64,000 nucleotides of DNA from contig QOZR01000005.1 in the NCBI GenBank assembly GCA_003576685.1, positions 186,001 to 250,000 on the forward strand. Reading direction: 5' to 3'. How positions within the stretch are numbered: the first letter of the stretch is position 1; every line of letters begins with the position of its first letter. The notes under the pieces were generated by a model. It saw nothing but the letters and a program-made list of their open reading frames with translations. It was not told the origin of the DNA and did no database searches. The position numbers and the translations under genes were made by a program. This DNA is from Virgifigura deserti (GTDB lineage Bacteria; Pseudomonadota; Alphaproteobacteria; Dongiales; Dongiaceae). Of the stretch, positions 17,768 through 26,598 are shown in pieces.

Positions 17768-18127
17768 TTAACCGCAGCCCATCGGAATCGGGGTCCCGCT
17801 GCGGACGGATTGCAGCCTTCCATGCGTCTCGTTCACCGCGTTCCGCTTCGCACGAGATTGGTCGATAAGCTCGTCGACGACGAAGCCGATATCCCCGCGA
17901 AGGAGACCGATGTCCCTGAGAAGCCTGTCGTCAAGATCGCTCAGAACCTTGATCGTGCTCCGGCGTTCGTGCCAGCGCACCACGCCGTCGACTGCCGTGC
18001 GTAAGACCGTCACTGGCGCCTCCGCGAGTCGGCTGATCGCCGAGGTGACGGGAAGGATGGCCCGATGGCCCCGGTCCGAATCGGCCTTGTGCGCCAGACC
18101 GGTGAGGTAAGAGAGACGCGACATCAT
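17768..18127 (-). CDS. DUF1127 small protein
   Basis: 119 residues with the DUF1127 signature LSDLDDRLLRDIGLLRGDIGF preceded by an Arg-rich stretch (WHERRSTIKV). Short arginine-rich DUF1127 proteins in alphaproteobacteria have been linked to RNA turnover and phosphate or stress physiology, but this longer form has extra N- and C-terminal segments of unknown role. The start ATG is preceded by a strong AGGAGGTGG. It is divergent from the LysR regulator at 18270, suggesting it may be that regulator's target. Confidence 0.85.
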   Translation of the reverse strand: MMSRLSYLTGLAHKADSDRGHRAILPVTSAISRLAEAPVTVLRTAVDGVVRWHERRSTIKVLSDLDDRLLRDIGLLRGDIGFVVDELIDQSRAKRNAVNETHGRLQSVRSGTPIPMGCG

Positions 18128-18244
18128 CCACCTCCTGCTTTCAAATGAGAAAAACTGTTCCCGTTGGCTTCACGATGACCTATCGTTCCTTCCTATTTAT
18201 GCCGGTCAGCGCGCGACGACAAACGAGTAGTTGTCACGTGTGTC

Positions 18245-18259
18245 ATTAGATATTCTAAT
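18245..18259. promoter_or_regulatory. LysR-type T-N11-A palindrome upstream of the LysR gene
   Basis: ATTAGATATTCTAAT is a perfect 6-bp inverted repeat around TAT. It contains CTAAT, the pentamer reported for GcvA binding, and fits the T-N11-A rule for LysR boxes. It ends 10 bp before the ATG of the GcvA-like regulator and lies in the divergent DUF1127/lysR intergenic region. Autoregulation by this LysR protein is inferred. Confidence 0.5.
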
Positions 18260-18269
18260 CTGAAGAGCG

Positions 18270-19172
18270 ATGAGCCGCCGCCTGCCCCCACTCAATGCTC
18301 TGCGCGCCTTCGAGGCTGCGGCGCGACATCTCAGCTTCGCCAAGGCCGCGGCGGAGCTGCATGTGACGCCCGCGGCGATCAGCCATCAGATCAAGGCCCT
18401 CGAGGCGCATTTGGGGCTGCCGCTGTTCCGCCGGCTCAACAGGGCAGTGCTGCTGACGGATGCTGGGCAACGCTGCCTGTCCGGCGTGCGCGAAGGTTTC
18501 GACCGGCTCGCCGAAGCGATGGAGCGAGTCAGGGCCGAGGGCGCCAGCGGGCCGCTGACGGTGACGGTCTCGCCCTCCTTCGCCGGCAAGTGGCTGGTGC
18601 CGCGGCTCGACCGCTTCCGCCAGGCTCATCCCGACATCGATGTGCGGATCGACGCCTCATCCGAATGCGCCGACTTCACCCGGGACGATGTCGATATCGG
18701 CATCCGCTTCGGGACCGGCCGTTATCCTGGCCTGCGGGTCGATCACCTGATGGACGACCGGGTCGTGCCGGCCTGCAGCCCCCGGCTCGTCGACGGGCCG
18801 CATCCGCTCCGGACGCCCGACGACCTTCGGTGGCACACGCTCCTGCATGTCGATCATGCGACGCGGGACGAGACCTGGCCGGACTGGCGCATGTGGCTGC
18901 TCGCCGCGGGCGTGCGGGATGTCGACTCGAACCGCGGACCGAAATTCAGCCAGGCGAGCATGGCGATCCAGACGGCCATCGAGGGGCACGGGGTGGTTCT
19001 CGCCGAGCAGATTCTCCTCGCCGACGATCTGGCGGCGGGCCGTCTGGTCAAGCCCTTTGATCTCAGCCTGTCCCCCGGCTTCGCCCACTATGTCGTCTGC
19101 CTGGAAACCGCCGCCGACCGGCCGAAGATCGCCGCCTTTCGCGACTGGCTCTTCGCCGAGGTGGAGCGCTGA
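18270..19172 (+). CDS. LysR-family regulator, GcvA-like (paralogue 2)
   Basis: A 300-residue LysR regulator with the GcvA-type N terminus SRRLPPLNALRAFEAAARH, HTH AAISHQIKALE, and a full effector-binding domain. It is closely similar in layout to the paralogue at 16859, with a DUF1127 gene between them. The DUF1127 gene and this regulator are divergently transcribed and share a palindrome at 18245-18259. It is convergent with the sulfotransferase gene. Confidence 0.9.
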   Translation: MSRRLPPLNALRAFEAAARHLSFAKAAAELHVTPAAISHQIKALEAHLGLPLFRRLNRAVLLTDAGQRCLSGVREGFDRLAEAMERVRAEGASGPLTVTVSPSFAGKWLVPRLDRFRQAHPDIDVRIDASSECADFTRDDVDIGIRFGTGRYPGLRVDHLMDDRVVPACSPRLVDGPHPLRTPDDLRWHTLLHVDHATRDETWPDWRMWLLAAGVRDVDSNRGPKFSQASMAIQTAIEGHGVVLAEQILLADDLAAGRLVKPFDLSLSPGFAHYVVCLETAADRPKIAAFRDWLFAEVER

Positions 19173-19184
19173 CGGTGCCGACGG

Positions 19185-20075
19185 TTATGCGAGCCAATGG
19201 CCGAGGTCGCGCCCGAGCAGCCCCTGCAGCTTGAGGATGTCGTCCTTGTACAAGGCCGTCAGGTCCTGGCGGACCGCCGATGGCAGTTCGGGCTTGACGA
19301 GATTGCGCCGGTTGATTGCGGTGACGCCGGCATAGATCGGGCGCCGCACCCAATCCGGTAGGCGAGCCTGCACGGTCTTGGTGAACATGGTGGGCTGCAG
19401 CAGCCGGTCCAGCAGCTTGTTTCGAGGCAGCCCGGAGGCGTTGAACTTGATGGACATGTCCGGCGCGAAGTTCTCGTCCACCTTGAGGAAACGAAATATG
19501 GATCGCAGAACCGCCCCGGCATCGCTCCGGAAGTCGTCGTAAAGGTACAAGGTGATCTGCTCCCGGCTGAAGCGATCGAGGTAAAACATCAGATTCTGAT
19601 GATAGAATCCCGCCTCGATGTAGGGCGCGCCTGGAAGATTCCGAGCCTTCTTGTGCCGTGCATCGCCGACGACTTCGGCTAGACTCCGGTTTTCCGATCC
19701 GCGCCTGACCGCAGCCAGATAGCCGGCATGAGCGCGATCGGCCGGGTTGCGCAGGATCGCGATCAGCTTCGCGTCGGGCATGTATTGCTTGATGCGATCG
19801 GCCGCCAGCGGCCTGGCGAGATACAAAGGCGAGACTTCACCGACGGCGCTCTCCTTCCCCGCAGAAGAAAAAAGCCCTTCATAATGCGCAAAAGTCCTGA
19901 CCCGAAACCGTTGGAGCGGATCCGGACGATGTGAATCCGTTTCCGCATCGTAAGCGAGAAAGTTCGTTTCCTTGATCGGGCTGAGAAAAATCTGAGGGTG
20001 CTGACGAAGATAATAGTAAAGCGAGGTCGTTCCCGACCTGAAAGCCCCGATGACGACGAAGTTCGGCAGCGTCAT
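19185..20075 (-). CDS. Sulfotransferase family protein
   Basis: A 296-residue PAPS-dependent sulfotransferase-like protein. The 5'-phosphosulfate binding loop GAFRSGTTSLYYYL is near the N terminus, and the 3'-phosphate motif LRNPADRAHAGYL lies near residue 110. This bacterial class sulfates carbohydrates or lipids; the acceptor cannot be predicted. The ATG at 20075 is chosen because GGGGGAG precedes it by about 7 nt and the family fold begins directly after (MTLPNFVVIG). It is divergent from the endonuclease III gene. Confidence 0.87.
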   Translation of the reverse strand: MTLPNFVVIGAFRSGTTSLYYYLRQHPQIFLSPIKETNFLAYDAETDSHRPDPLQRFRVRTFAHYEGLFSSAGKESAVGEVSPLYLARPLAADRIKQYMPDAKLIAILRNPADRAHAGYLAAVRRGSENRSLAEVVGDARHKKARNLPGAPYIEAGFYHQNLMFYLDRFSREQITLYLYDDFRSDAGAVLRSIFRFLKVDENFAPDMSIKFNASGLPRNKLLDRLLQPTMFTKTVQARLPDWVRRPIYAGVTAINRRNLVKPELPSAVRQDLTALYKDDILKLQGLLGRDLGHWLA

Positions 20076-20247
20076 TATCGCGCTCTCCCCCTGTTGTACC
20101 TCCAGAATACTAGTCATCGACATGAACGCGAGTCTGGTGGCTCAAAGTTCCATGACCGCTCGCATCACACTCTTCCTCGACCTCCCTATCCTTGAAACGT
20201 GAACCGCTCCGTCTCGCGGGAGCGTTCGCATCGGATGAGGGAGCGAA

Positions 20248-20949
20248 ATGCCAACGCGCCGTGCTGACCGAGAGGGCATCGAGAGGCCCAAGGAGGCGCT
20301 GGATATCGACGAAGTCTTCCGCCGGCTTCGCCGGGCCGTGGCCGAGCTGCCGAAGGCGGCGATGTTCGATCTGCGCGACCGGGGTTATGGCTCGCCCTTC
20401 GAACAGCTCGTCGGCAGCCTGATCTCGGCGCGCACGCGCGACGAGACGACCATTGCCGTCTGCCTGCGCCTGTTCGCCGTCGCACGAACGCCGGAGGCGC
20501 TGGTGGCGCTGGACGAGGCCGCGCTGATCGACCTGCTCCATGGCGCGACATTTCCGGAGCCGAAGGCCCGCGACTTGAAGCTGCTAGCGCGGCGTATCCT
20601 CGACGAGCATGGCGGCCGGGTACCCGACAGCATGGAGGCCCTGACCGAGTTTCGCGGCGTGGGCCCGAAGATCGCTGCGCTGACGCTTGCCGTCGGCTTC
20701 GATCGCCCGGCGATCGCCGTCGATATCCATGTGCATCGGGTGAGCAACCGCTGGGGCTATGTGGCGACGACCACGCCGGAGCGGACCATGGCCGCCTTGG
20801 CCGACAAGCTGCCGGAGCGCTACTGGATCGAGATCAACGAACGGCTGGTTCCGTTCGGCAAGTTCATCTGCACGCCAACCCGGCCGAAATGCTCGACATG
20901 CCTGCTCCTGTCGATGTGCCGCCAGGTCGGTGTTGTGAGTCCGCGGTGA
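20248..20949 (+). CDS. nth: Endonuclease III-type DNA glycosylase
   Basis: A 233-residue HhH-GPD base-excision repair enzyme that removes oxidised pyrimidines and nicks the abasic site. The helix-hairpin-helix reads FRGVGPKIAALTLAV with the catalytic lysine, and the catalytic Asp lies in AVDIHVHRV. The C-terminal 4Fe-4S ligands follow C-x6-C-x2-C-x5-C (CTPTRPKCSTCLLLSMC). GAGGGAGCG precedes the ATG. It is somewhat diverged from typical Nth, so it may be a second Nth-like paralogue in the genome. Confidence 0.88.
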   Translation: MPTRRADREGIERPKEALDIDEVFRRLRRAVAELPKAAMFDLRDRGYGSPFEQLVGSLISARTRDETTIAVCLRLFAVARTPEALVALDEAALIDLLHGATFPEPKARDLKLLARRILDEHGGRVPDSMEALTEFRGVGPKIAALTLAVGFDRPAIAVDIHVHRVSNRWGYVATTTPERTMAALADKLPERYWIEINERLVPFGKFICTPTRPKCSTCLLLSMCRQVGVVSPR

Positions 20950-20958
20950 AATTGCCGG

Positions 20959-21855
20959 TTACAGCGTACCCACTGCCTCCGCCGCCTCGCGGGCGAGAAA
21001 TGGCAGCAGCCGTTCGTTCTGTGCCAGCGACCGGCCTTCGGTGAAGACGACCAGCGTGAAGCTGCGACCGCCCGGCAGCTCGATCAAGGCGGCATCTTGG
21101 CGGGTCTCACTGGTCCAGCCGGCCTTCGACCAGAGCCGTGCCCCGTCCGGCAGGCCCTCGCCCAGGAAGCCGCCCACCTGAGCTTCGGGACAGTCGCGCC
21201 AGACTGCCGGATCCAGATCGCGGGCGAGCAGCGCACGCATCGCCGCCGAGTGCGCCGGCGAGACCGCTTCGCCCGCGTTGATGGCGCCGAGCAGTCGCGC
21301 CGTTGCATCGGTGGTGAGCCGGTTGCGGTTGTTCTCGACCGTGAAGCGGGACTGGTGCTCGCGACCATAGGGACCCTCGTCCCAAGTTTTCTGCGTCGCG
21401 TTGATCGCCGCGAACTCGGGCCACTTCCATCGCGCGAAATAGCGATTGACGGCGCGCCGCCGGGCGAGCCAGCGCGCGAGTGCCGCCGGCGAAAGCTCTG
21501 GTCCGCTCGTCGTGCCGGTGAGGAGATCGACGAGGTGATTGGTCGCATCGTTGCTGGATTCGCGGATCATGGCGGCAAGCGCCCGGTCGAGTTCGGCGCT
21601 CGGCCTGAGCCGCCCGGCTTCGAGCCACCCCTGGGCGGCCACCAGATAGAACAGCTTGATCACGCTCGCCGGATAGATCGGGCAATCGCCGCGATGGCCG
21701 AAGCCCCGAGGAATGGCGTCGGTCAAGCCGGGTACGACAAGCGTCAGGGCGATGCTGTCCGGCTCCAGGCCGGTCGGGCCGAACTGTCGCAGCGCGGACG
21801 CGATCAGTGACCGGCCGGCATCCTCCAGCGCGGCGTCCCGCCGATAGAAAACCAC
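20959..21855 (-). CDS. Serine hydrolase, class A beta-lactamase-like fold
   Basis: A 298-residue penicillin-recognising-type serine hydrolase. The nucleophile motif is SVIK (in YPASVIKLFY), followed by SND and a KAG in place of the KTG box (WSKAGWTSE). No signal peptide is seen, unusual for a beta-lactamase, so a cytoplasmic esterase or peptidase-like role is possible. The GTG start at 21855 is preferred because GGGAGGG lies about 7 nt upstream. It is convergent with nth and divergent from the opp operon. Confidence 0.78.
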   Translation of the reverse strand: MVFYRRDAALEDAGRSLIASALRQFGPTGLEPDSIALTLVVPGLTDAIPRGFGHRGDCPIYPASVIKLFYLVAAQGWLEAGRLRPSAELDRALAAMIRESSNDATNHLVDLLTGTTSGPELSPAALARWLARRRAVNRYFARWKWPEFAAINATQKTWDEGPYGREHQSRFTVENNRNRLTTDATARLLGAINAGEAVSPAHSAAMRALLARDLDPAVWRDCPEAQVGGFLGEGLPDGARLWSKAGWTSETRQDAALIELPGGRSFTLVVFTEGRSLAQNERLLPFLAREAAEAVGTL

Positions 21856-21900
21856 GGACGCACCCTCCCCTAACCGCTTGGGAACAAGCGCAAACGGTCG

Positions 21901-21932
21901 TTGACAAACATGCGAAACGGGTCTGCCATAAG
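21901..21932 (+). promoter_or_regulatory. Candidate sigma-70 promoter for the opp operon
   Basis: A perfect -35 box TTGACA (21901-21906) faces the oppA start at 22047. The best -10 candidate is the weak GCCATA/CATAAG region at 21925-21932 (spacing 18-20). The -35 is convincing, the -10 less so. Confidence 0.35.
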
Positions 21933-22046
21933 ACGTTGTCCGTTTTGAGAACCCGTCGCGAGAGTCCACAGCCGTCGAATTTGTACAAGCTCAGCATCTA
22001 CACGCCAATGGCGAACAAGAACAGGCGTCTACAAGGGAGGGGTTTC

Positions 22047-23669
22047 ATGAGAAAGGCGTTTGCGCGTCTCAGGACTACGGCGCTCACGACCGCGTTTGTC
22101 CTGGCGACGATTCCGATGATCTCCATCGCGGCACCCGGGATCGCCATGGCAGAGCAAGTCCTGCACCGCGGCAACGGCACGGAACCCGAAACTCTCGATC
22201 CGCACAAATCGACGGGCGTGACCGAGAACGTCATCGAGAACGACCTTTACGAGGGGCTGGTCACGCTGTCCGCCGAGGGCAAGCAGGTTCCGGGCGTCGC
22301 CGAAAGCTGGGACATCAGCGATGACGGCACCGTCTATACCTTCCATTTGCGGCAGGACGCGAAATGGTCGAACGGCGATCCGCTGACCGCCGAGGACTTC
22401 GTCTACTCCTTCCGCCGCGCCGTCGATCCGGACACGGCGGCCGACTACGCGCCGATCCTGATCCCGATCAGGAATGCCGAGGCGATCATCGCCGGCGAGA
22501 TGCCCGTCGACCAGCTCGGCGTCAAGGCGGTCGATCCGCACACCTTCAGAATGACCCTGAACGGGCCGACGCCCTTCATTCTCGGCGTGCTGTCCCACAA
22601 CATTTCCTTCCCGGTCCACCGTGCCACGGTCGAGAAGTTCGGCAATGAATGGACGCGGCCCGGCAATGCCGTCACCAACGGCGCCTTCATGATGACGGAC
22701 TGGGTCCCGCAGTCGCAGGTCACCGTCGTCAAGAACCCGCATTTCCACGACGCCGAGAACGTCAAGCTCGACAAGATCGTCTATTACCCGACCGAGGATC
22801 TGGCCGAGGAGTTGAAGCGCTTCCGCGCTGGCGAGCTGCACATCACCTATGACATTCCCTCGGAGCAGATCAAATGGGCCGAGGAGAACATGGCGGACCA
22901 GTTCCACAACACGCCCTATTTCGGCACCTACTACTATGTCGTCAATCTCACGCGCGAGCCGCTCGGCAGCAGTCTGAAGCTGCGCAAGGCCCTGGCGCTC
23001 GCGATCGACCGGGAGATCCTGACGGACAAGGTGACCCAGGGCGGCGAGCTGCCGGCCTATTCCTGGGTGCCGCCCGGCGTCGAAGGCTATGACCAGCAGG
23101 AGGTGGATTTCGCCAAGATGTCGCAGGCCGAGCGCAACGCGTTGGCGAAGAAGCTTTATGCCGAAGCCGGCTACGGTCCCGACAACCCGCTGGAGCTGGA
23201 GCTGCTCTACAACACCAACGAGAACCACAGGAAGATCGCCATCGCCGTCGCCAGCATGTGGAAGCAGACGCTGGGCGCGCAGATGACGCTGACCAACAAG
23301 GAATGGAAGGTCTATCTCGAGGACCGCGACCTGAAGAAGCACGAACTGGCCCGCGCCGCCTGGATCGGCGACTATGTCGATCCGCTGAACTTCCTCGAGC
23401 TGTTCCTGTCGAATGCCGGTGAGCGGAACGATGCCGGCTACAACAATCCGGAGTTCGACCGACTTCTGGCCGAGGCGGCGAAGCCGGAGAATGTCGATAA
23501 GCGGATGGATATTCTGGAGCAGGCGGAAGCCGTATTCCTGGCCGATATGCCGCTGATCCCGATCTATCACTACACCACGCAGCATATGATCAGCCCCGAT
23601 GTCCAGGGCTGGGAGTTCAACGTCCTGGACATCCATCCGGGCCGCTATATTTCGCTCAAGAGCTCGTAG
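22047..23669 (+). CDS. oppA: Peptide ABC transporter substrate-binding protein (OppA-like)
   Basis: A periplasmic oligopeptide-binding protein of 540 residues, SBP family 5. The Sec signal peptide runs to about residue 35 (cleavage after GIAMA, before EQ); there is no lipobox cysteine. The mature start LHRGNGTEPETLDPHKSTGV and the inner DPHTFRMTLNGPTPF are OppA-like. AGGGAGGGG precedes the ATG. It heads a five-gene opp cluster with two permeases and two ATPases, so the complete importer is present. Confidence 0.93.
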   Translation: MRKAFARLRTTALTTAFVLATIPMISIAAPGIAMAEQVLHRGNGTEPETLDPHKSTGVTENVIENDLYEGLVTLSAEGKQVPGVAESWDISDDGTVYTFHLRQDAKWSNGDPLTAEDFVYSFRRAVDPDTAADYAPILIPIRNAEAIIAGEMPVDQLGVKAVDPHTFRMTLNGPTPFILGVLSHNISFPVHRATVEKFGNEWTRPGNAVTNGAFMMTDWVPQSQVTVVKNPHFHDAENVKLDKIVYYPTEDLAEELKRFRAGELHITYDIPSEQIKWAEENMADQFHNTPYFGTYYYVVNLTREPLGSSLKLRKALALAIDREILTDKVTQGGELPAYSWVPPGVEGYDQQEVDFAKMSQAERNALAKKLYAEAGYGPDNPLELELLYNTNENHRKIAIAVASMWKQTLGAQMTLTNKEWKVYLEDRDLKKHELARAAWIGDYVDPLNFLELFLSNAGERNDAGYNNPEFDRLLAEAAKPENVDKRMDILEQAEAVFLADMPLIPIYHYTTQHMISPDVQGWEFNVLDIHPGRYISLKSS

Positions 23670-23806
23670 CACGGAGCCGATGGCTTCCTCCTCCCGCCCC
23701 GTCGAAACACGGTTGGGAGGAGGATCCACCGATGAGGCGAGGACCAAGACTTGAGCATTAACGACCGGACGAGACCCGGAGCTCGCCGCCGGCACGGGAG
23801 AGCATT

Positions 23807-24730
23807 GTGCTGCGCTACGCGGTGAAGCGGATGCTCGGCGCCCTGCCGACGCTCTTCCTGATCATCACGATCGCCTTCTTCATGATGCGTCTGGCGCCCG
23901 GCGGTCCGTTCGACAAGGAGCGAAACCTCCCGGCCCAGGTCGAGGCCAATTTGAACAAGGCCTATCACCTGGACGAGCCGCTGCCGCAACAATATCTGCG
24001 CTATGTCGGCAATATCCTCCAGGGCGATTTCGGTCCGTCCTTCCAGTACAAGGACTTCTCGGTCACGGAGCTGATCTGGGGCGGATTTCCGGTGTCCCTG
24101 CGCCTCGGCGGCTTGGCGATCCTGTTCGCCTTCGGCATCGGCGTCGCGCTCGGCACGGTCGCCGCGCTCAATCAGAACAGCCTGACCGACTATCTGGTGA
24201 TGGGAACGGCGATGACCGGCATCACCATTCCAAACTTCGTGATGGCGCCTCTGCTGACGCTCGTCTTCGGGCTTTATCTGAGCTGGCTACCGGTTGGCGG
24301 CTGGGGCGGCGGCGGCATCGCGCATTCGGTCCTGCCGATCGTCGCATTGTGCCTGCCGCAGGTGGCCGCGATCGCGCGGCTGACACGCGGCAGCATGATC
24401 GAGGTGCTGCGCAGCAACTTCATGCGCACCGCCCGCGCGAAAGGATTGCCGGAGCGCGTGACGATCCTGCGCCACGGGTTGAAGGCGGCGATGCTGCCGG
24501 TCGTCTCCTATCTCGGGCCGGCGGTCGCCAGCATCATCACCGGCTCGGTCATCATCGAGCAGATCTTCGGGATCCCGGGAATCGGGCGCTATTTCGTCCA
24601 GGCGGCGCTGAACCGCGACTATACGCTGGTGATGGGCGTGACGATCTTCTACGGCGTCCTCATCATCCTGTTCAACCTGCTGGTCGATCTGCTCTACGGC
24701 CTGCTCGATCCGAAGGTGCGGTATGACTGA
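23807..24730 (+). CDS. oppB: Oligopeptide ABC transporter permease OppB
   Basis: An inner-membrane permease of 307 residues with an N-terminal transmembrane helix (ALPTLFLIITIAFFMMRLAPGGPF) and about six helices in all. The EAA-type loop that docks the ATPase is around RLTRGSMIEVLRSNFMRTAR. GTG start at 23807. Its last codons overlap the oppC start by 8 nt, indicating translational coupling. Confidence 0.93.
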   Translation: MLRYAVKRMLGALPTLFLIITIAFFMMRLAPGGPFDKERNLPAQVEANLNKAYHLDEPLPQQYLRYVGNILQGDFGPSFQYKDFSVTELIWGGFPVSLRLGGLAILFAFGIGVALGTVAALNQNSLTDYLVMGTAMTGITIPNFVMAPLLTLVFGLYLSWLPVGGWGGGGIAHSVLPIVALCLPQVAAIARLTRGSMIEVLRSNFMRTARAKGLPERVTILRHGLKAAMLPVVSYLGPAVASIITGSVIIEQIFGIPGIGRYFVQAALNRDYTLVMGVTIFYGVLIILFNLLVDLLYGLLDPKVRYD

Positions 24731-25619
24731 TACGGCGATCCCGCCCGGCACCGCACCGACTGAGGAGTTCGCCGGGCGCAGCCTGTGGGCCGATGCCTGG
24801 CGCCGCCTGATGCGGAATCGGGCCGCGATGGCCAGCATAGTGATCCTGGCCGCGATCGCGCTGGCCTCCATCTTCGCACCCTGGCTCAGCCCGCATCCCT
24901 ATGACGAGATCTATTGGGACCAGATCGACGCACCGCCGAATTTCGCGCTCGGCCACTATTTCGGCACGGATTCCAACGGCCGCGATCTCTTCGTCCGCAC
25001 GCTCTATGGCGGGCGGATGTCGCTGATGGTGGGGCTGGTGGCAACGCTGGTGAGCTTGGTGATCGGCGTCGCCTATGGTGCGACAGCAGGATTCATCGGC
25101 GGCCGCGTCGACGCGGTGATGATGCGGTTCGTCGATGTTCTCTACTCCCTGCCCTTCATCTTCTTCGTGATCCTGCTGACCGTCATGTTCGGCCGCCACC
25201 TCGTGCTGATATTCGTCGCCATCGGGGCGATCTCCTGGCTCGACATGGCGCGGATCGTCCGCGGCCAGACCATCAGCCTCAAGCGCAAGGAGTTCGTCGA
25301 GGCCGCCGTGGCCGGCGGGGTGAGCAGCTTCAATATCCTTCGCCGCCACATCATCCCGAACACGCTGGGGCCGGTCGTCGTCTACGTCACGCTGACGGTC
25401 CCGCAGGTGATCCTGACCGAATCCTTCATCAGCTTCCTTGGCCTCGGCGTGCAGGAGCCGAACACGAGTTGGGGCGTCCTGATCAGCGAGGGCGCGCGGT
25501 CGATGGAGACGACGCCCTGGGCGCTGATCTTCCCCGCGACGTTCCTGGCCGTCACGCTGTTCTGCTTCAACTTCATCGGCGACGGGCTGCGCGATGCGCT
25601 CGATCCCAGGGATCGGTGA
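24723..25619 (+). CDS. oppC: Oligopeptide ABC transporter permease OppC
   Basis: The second membrane permease, 298 residues, with the OppC N-terminal cytoplasmic segment (WADAWRRLMRNRAAMAS) before the first helix and the conserved GTDSNGRDLFVRTLYGGRMS. The EAA loop lies around ARIVRGQTISLKRKEFVEAA. It overlaps oppB by 8 nt. Confidence 0.93.
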   Translation: MTDTAIPPGTAPTEEFAGRSLWADAWRRLMRNRAAMASIVILAAIALASIFAPWLSPHPYDEIYWDQIDAPPNFALGHYFGTDSNGRDLFVRTLYGGRMSLMVGLVATLVSLVIGVAYGATAGFIGGRVDAVMMRFVDVLYSLPFIFFVILLTVMFGRHLVLIFVAIGAISWLDMARIVRGQTISLKRKEFVEAAVAGGVSSFNILRRHIIPNTLGPVVVYVTLTVPQVILTESFISFLGLGVQEPNTSWGVLISEGARSMETTPWALIFPATFLAVTLFCFNFIGDGLRDALDPRDR

Positions 25620-25632
25620 ATTGGGATCGGTG

Positions 25633-26598
25633 ATGGAGCCCGTCCTCTCGATCGAGAACCTGCACACCCGCTTCGCGACGCCGGATGGGCTGGTCGAGGC
25701 GGTGAACGGGGTGAGCTTCACCGTCGGCGAAGGCGAAACCCTCGGCATCGTCGGCGAGTCGGGCTCGGGCAAGAGTCAGATCTTCATATCGGTGATGGGG
25801 TTGCTGGCGGCGAACGGACGGGCGTCCGGCAGCGTCCGCTTCCGCGGCCACGAAATCCTCGGATTGCCGCGCAAACAGCTCAACCGGATCCGCGGCGCGC
25901 GCATGTCGATGATCTTCCAGGACCCGATGACGTCGCTGAACCCCTATCTGACGATCGCCCGGCAGATGACGGAGGTGCTCATCGCCCATAAGGGCAGCAG
26001 CCGGGCCGAGGCGCGCGGCGAGGCCATCGCGATGCTCGAGCGGGTGCAGATCCCCGAAGCGGCGCGCCGCATCGATATGTATCCGCACGAGTTCTCCGGC
26101 GGCATGCGGCAGCGGGTGATGATCGCGATGGCGCTGCTGTGCAAGCCGGAGCTGCTGATCGCCGACGAGCCGACCACGGCGCTCGACGTCACCGTCCAGG
26201 CGCAGATCCTCGAGCTGATCGGGGCGCTGCAGCGGGCCAGCAACACCGCCATCGTCCTGATCACCCACGACCTCGGCGTCATTGCCGGGCTGTGCGACCG
26301 GGTGCTGGTGATGTATGCCGGCCGGGTGGTCGAGTCCGGCCCCGTCCGCGATATCTTTCGCGATCCGCAACACCCCTATACGGCCGGGCTTCTGCGGTCG
26401 ACGCCGCGTCTCGACGAGGCGGCTGGCGCAAGATTGTCGACGATTCCCGGACAGCCGCCCAACCTGCAGCGCCTGCCGCCCGGCTGCGCCTTTTATGAGC
26501 GGTGCGCCCATCGCGAGGCGATCTGCCTCGACGACCGGCCCGAGTTGCGCAGGATCGGCGAGGAGAGGAAGAAGGCATGCCACCTGCCGCACCTCTAG
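25633..26598 (+). CDS. oppD: Oligopeptide ABC transporter ATP-binding protein OppD
   Basis: An ATPase subunit of 321 residues. The Walker A motif is GESGSGKSQ, with Q in place of the usual T/S after the lysine-serine. The signature is FSGGMRQRV and Walker B is LLIADEPTTALD. The C-terminal oligopeptide ABC extension with cysteines (CAFYERC...C) is present. The ATG at 25633 is preferred over a Met within the end of oppC because homology begins at VLSIENLHTRF. It overlaps oppF by 22 nt. Confidence 0.93.
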   Translation: MEPVLSIENLHTRFATPDGLVEAVNGVSFTVGEGETLGIVGESGSGKSQIFISVMGLLAANGRASGSVRFRGHEILGLPRKQLNRIRGARMSMIFQDPMTSLNPYLTIARQMTEVLIAHKGSSRAEARGEAIAMLERVQIPEAARRIDMYPHEFSGGMRQRVMIAMALLCKPELLIADEPTTALDVTVQAQILELIGALQRASNTAIVLITHDLGVIAGLCDRVLVMYAGRVVESGPVRDIFRDPQHPYTAGLLRSTPRLDEAAGARLSTIPGQPPNLQRLPPGCAFYERCAHREAICLDDRPELRRIGEERKKACHLPHL

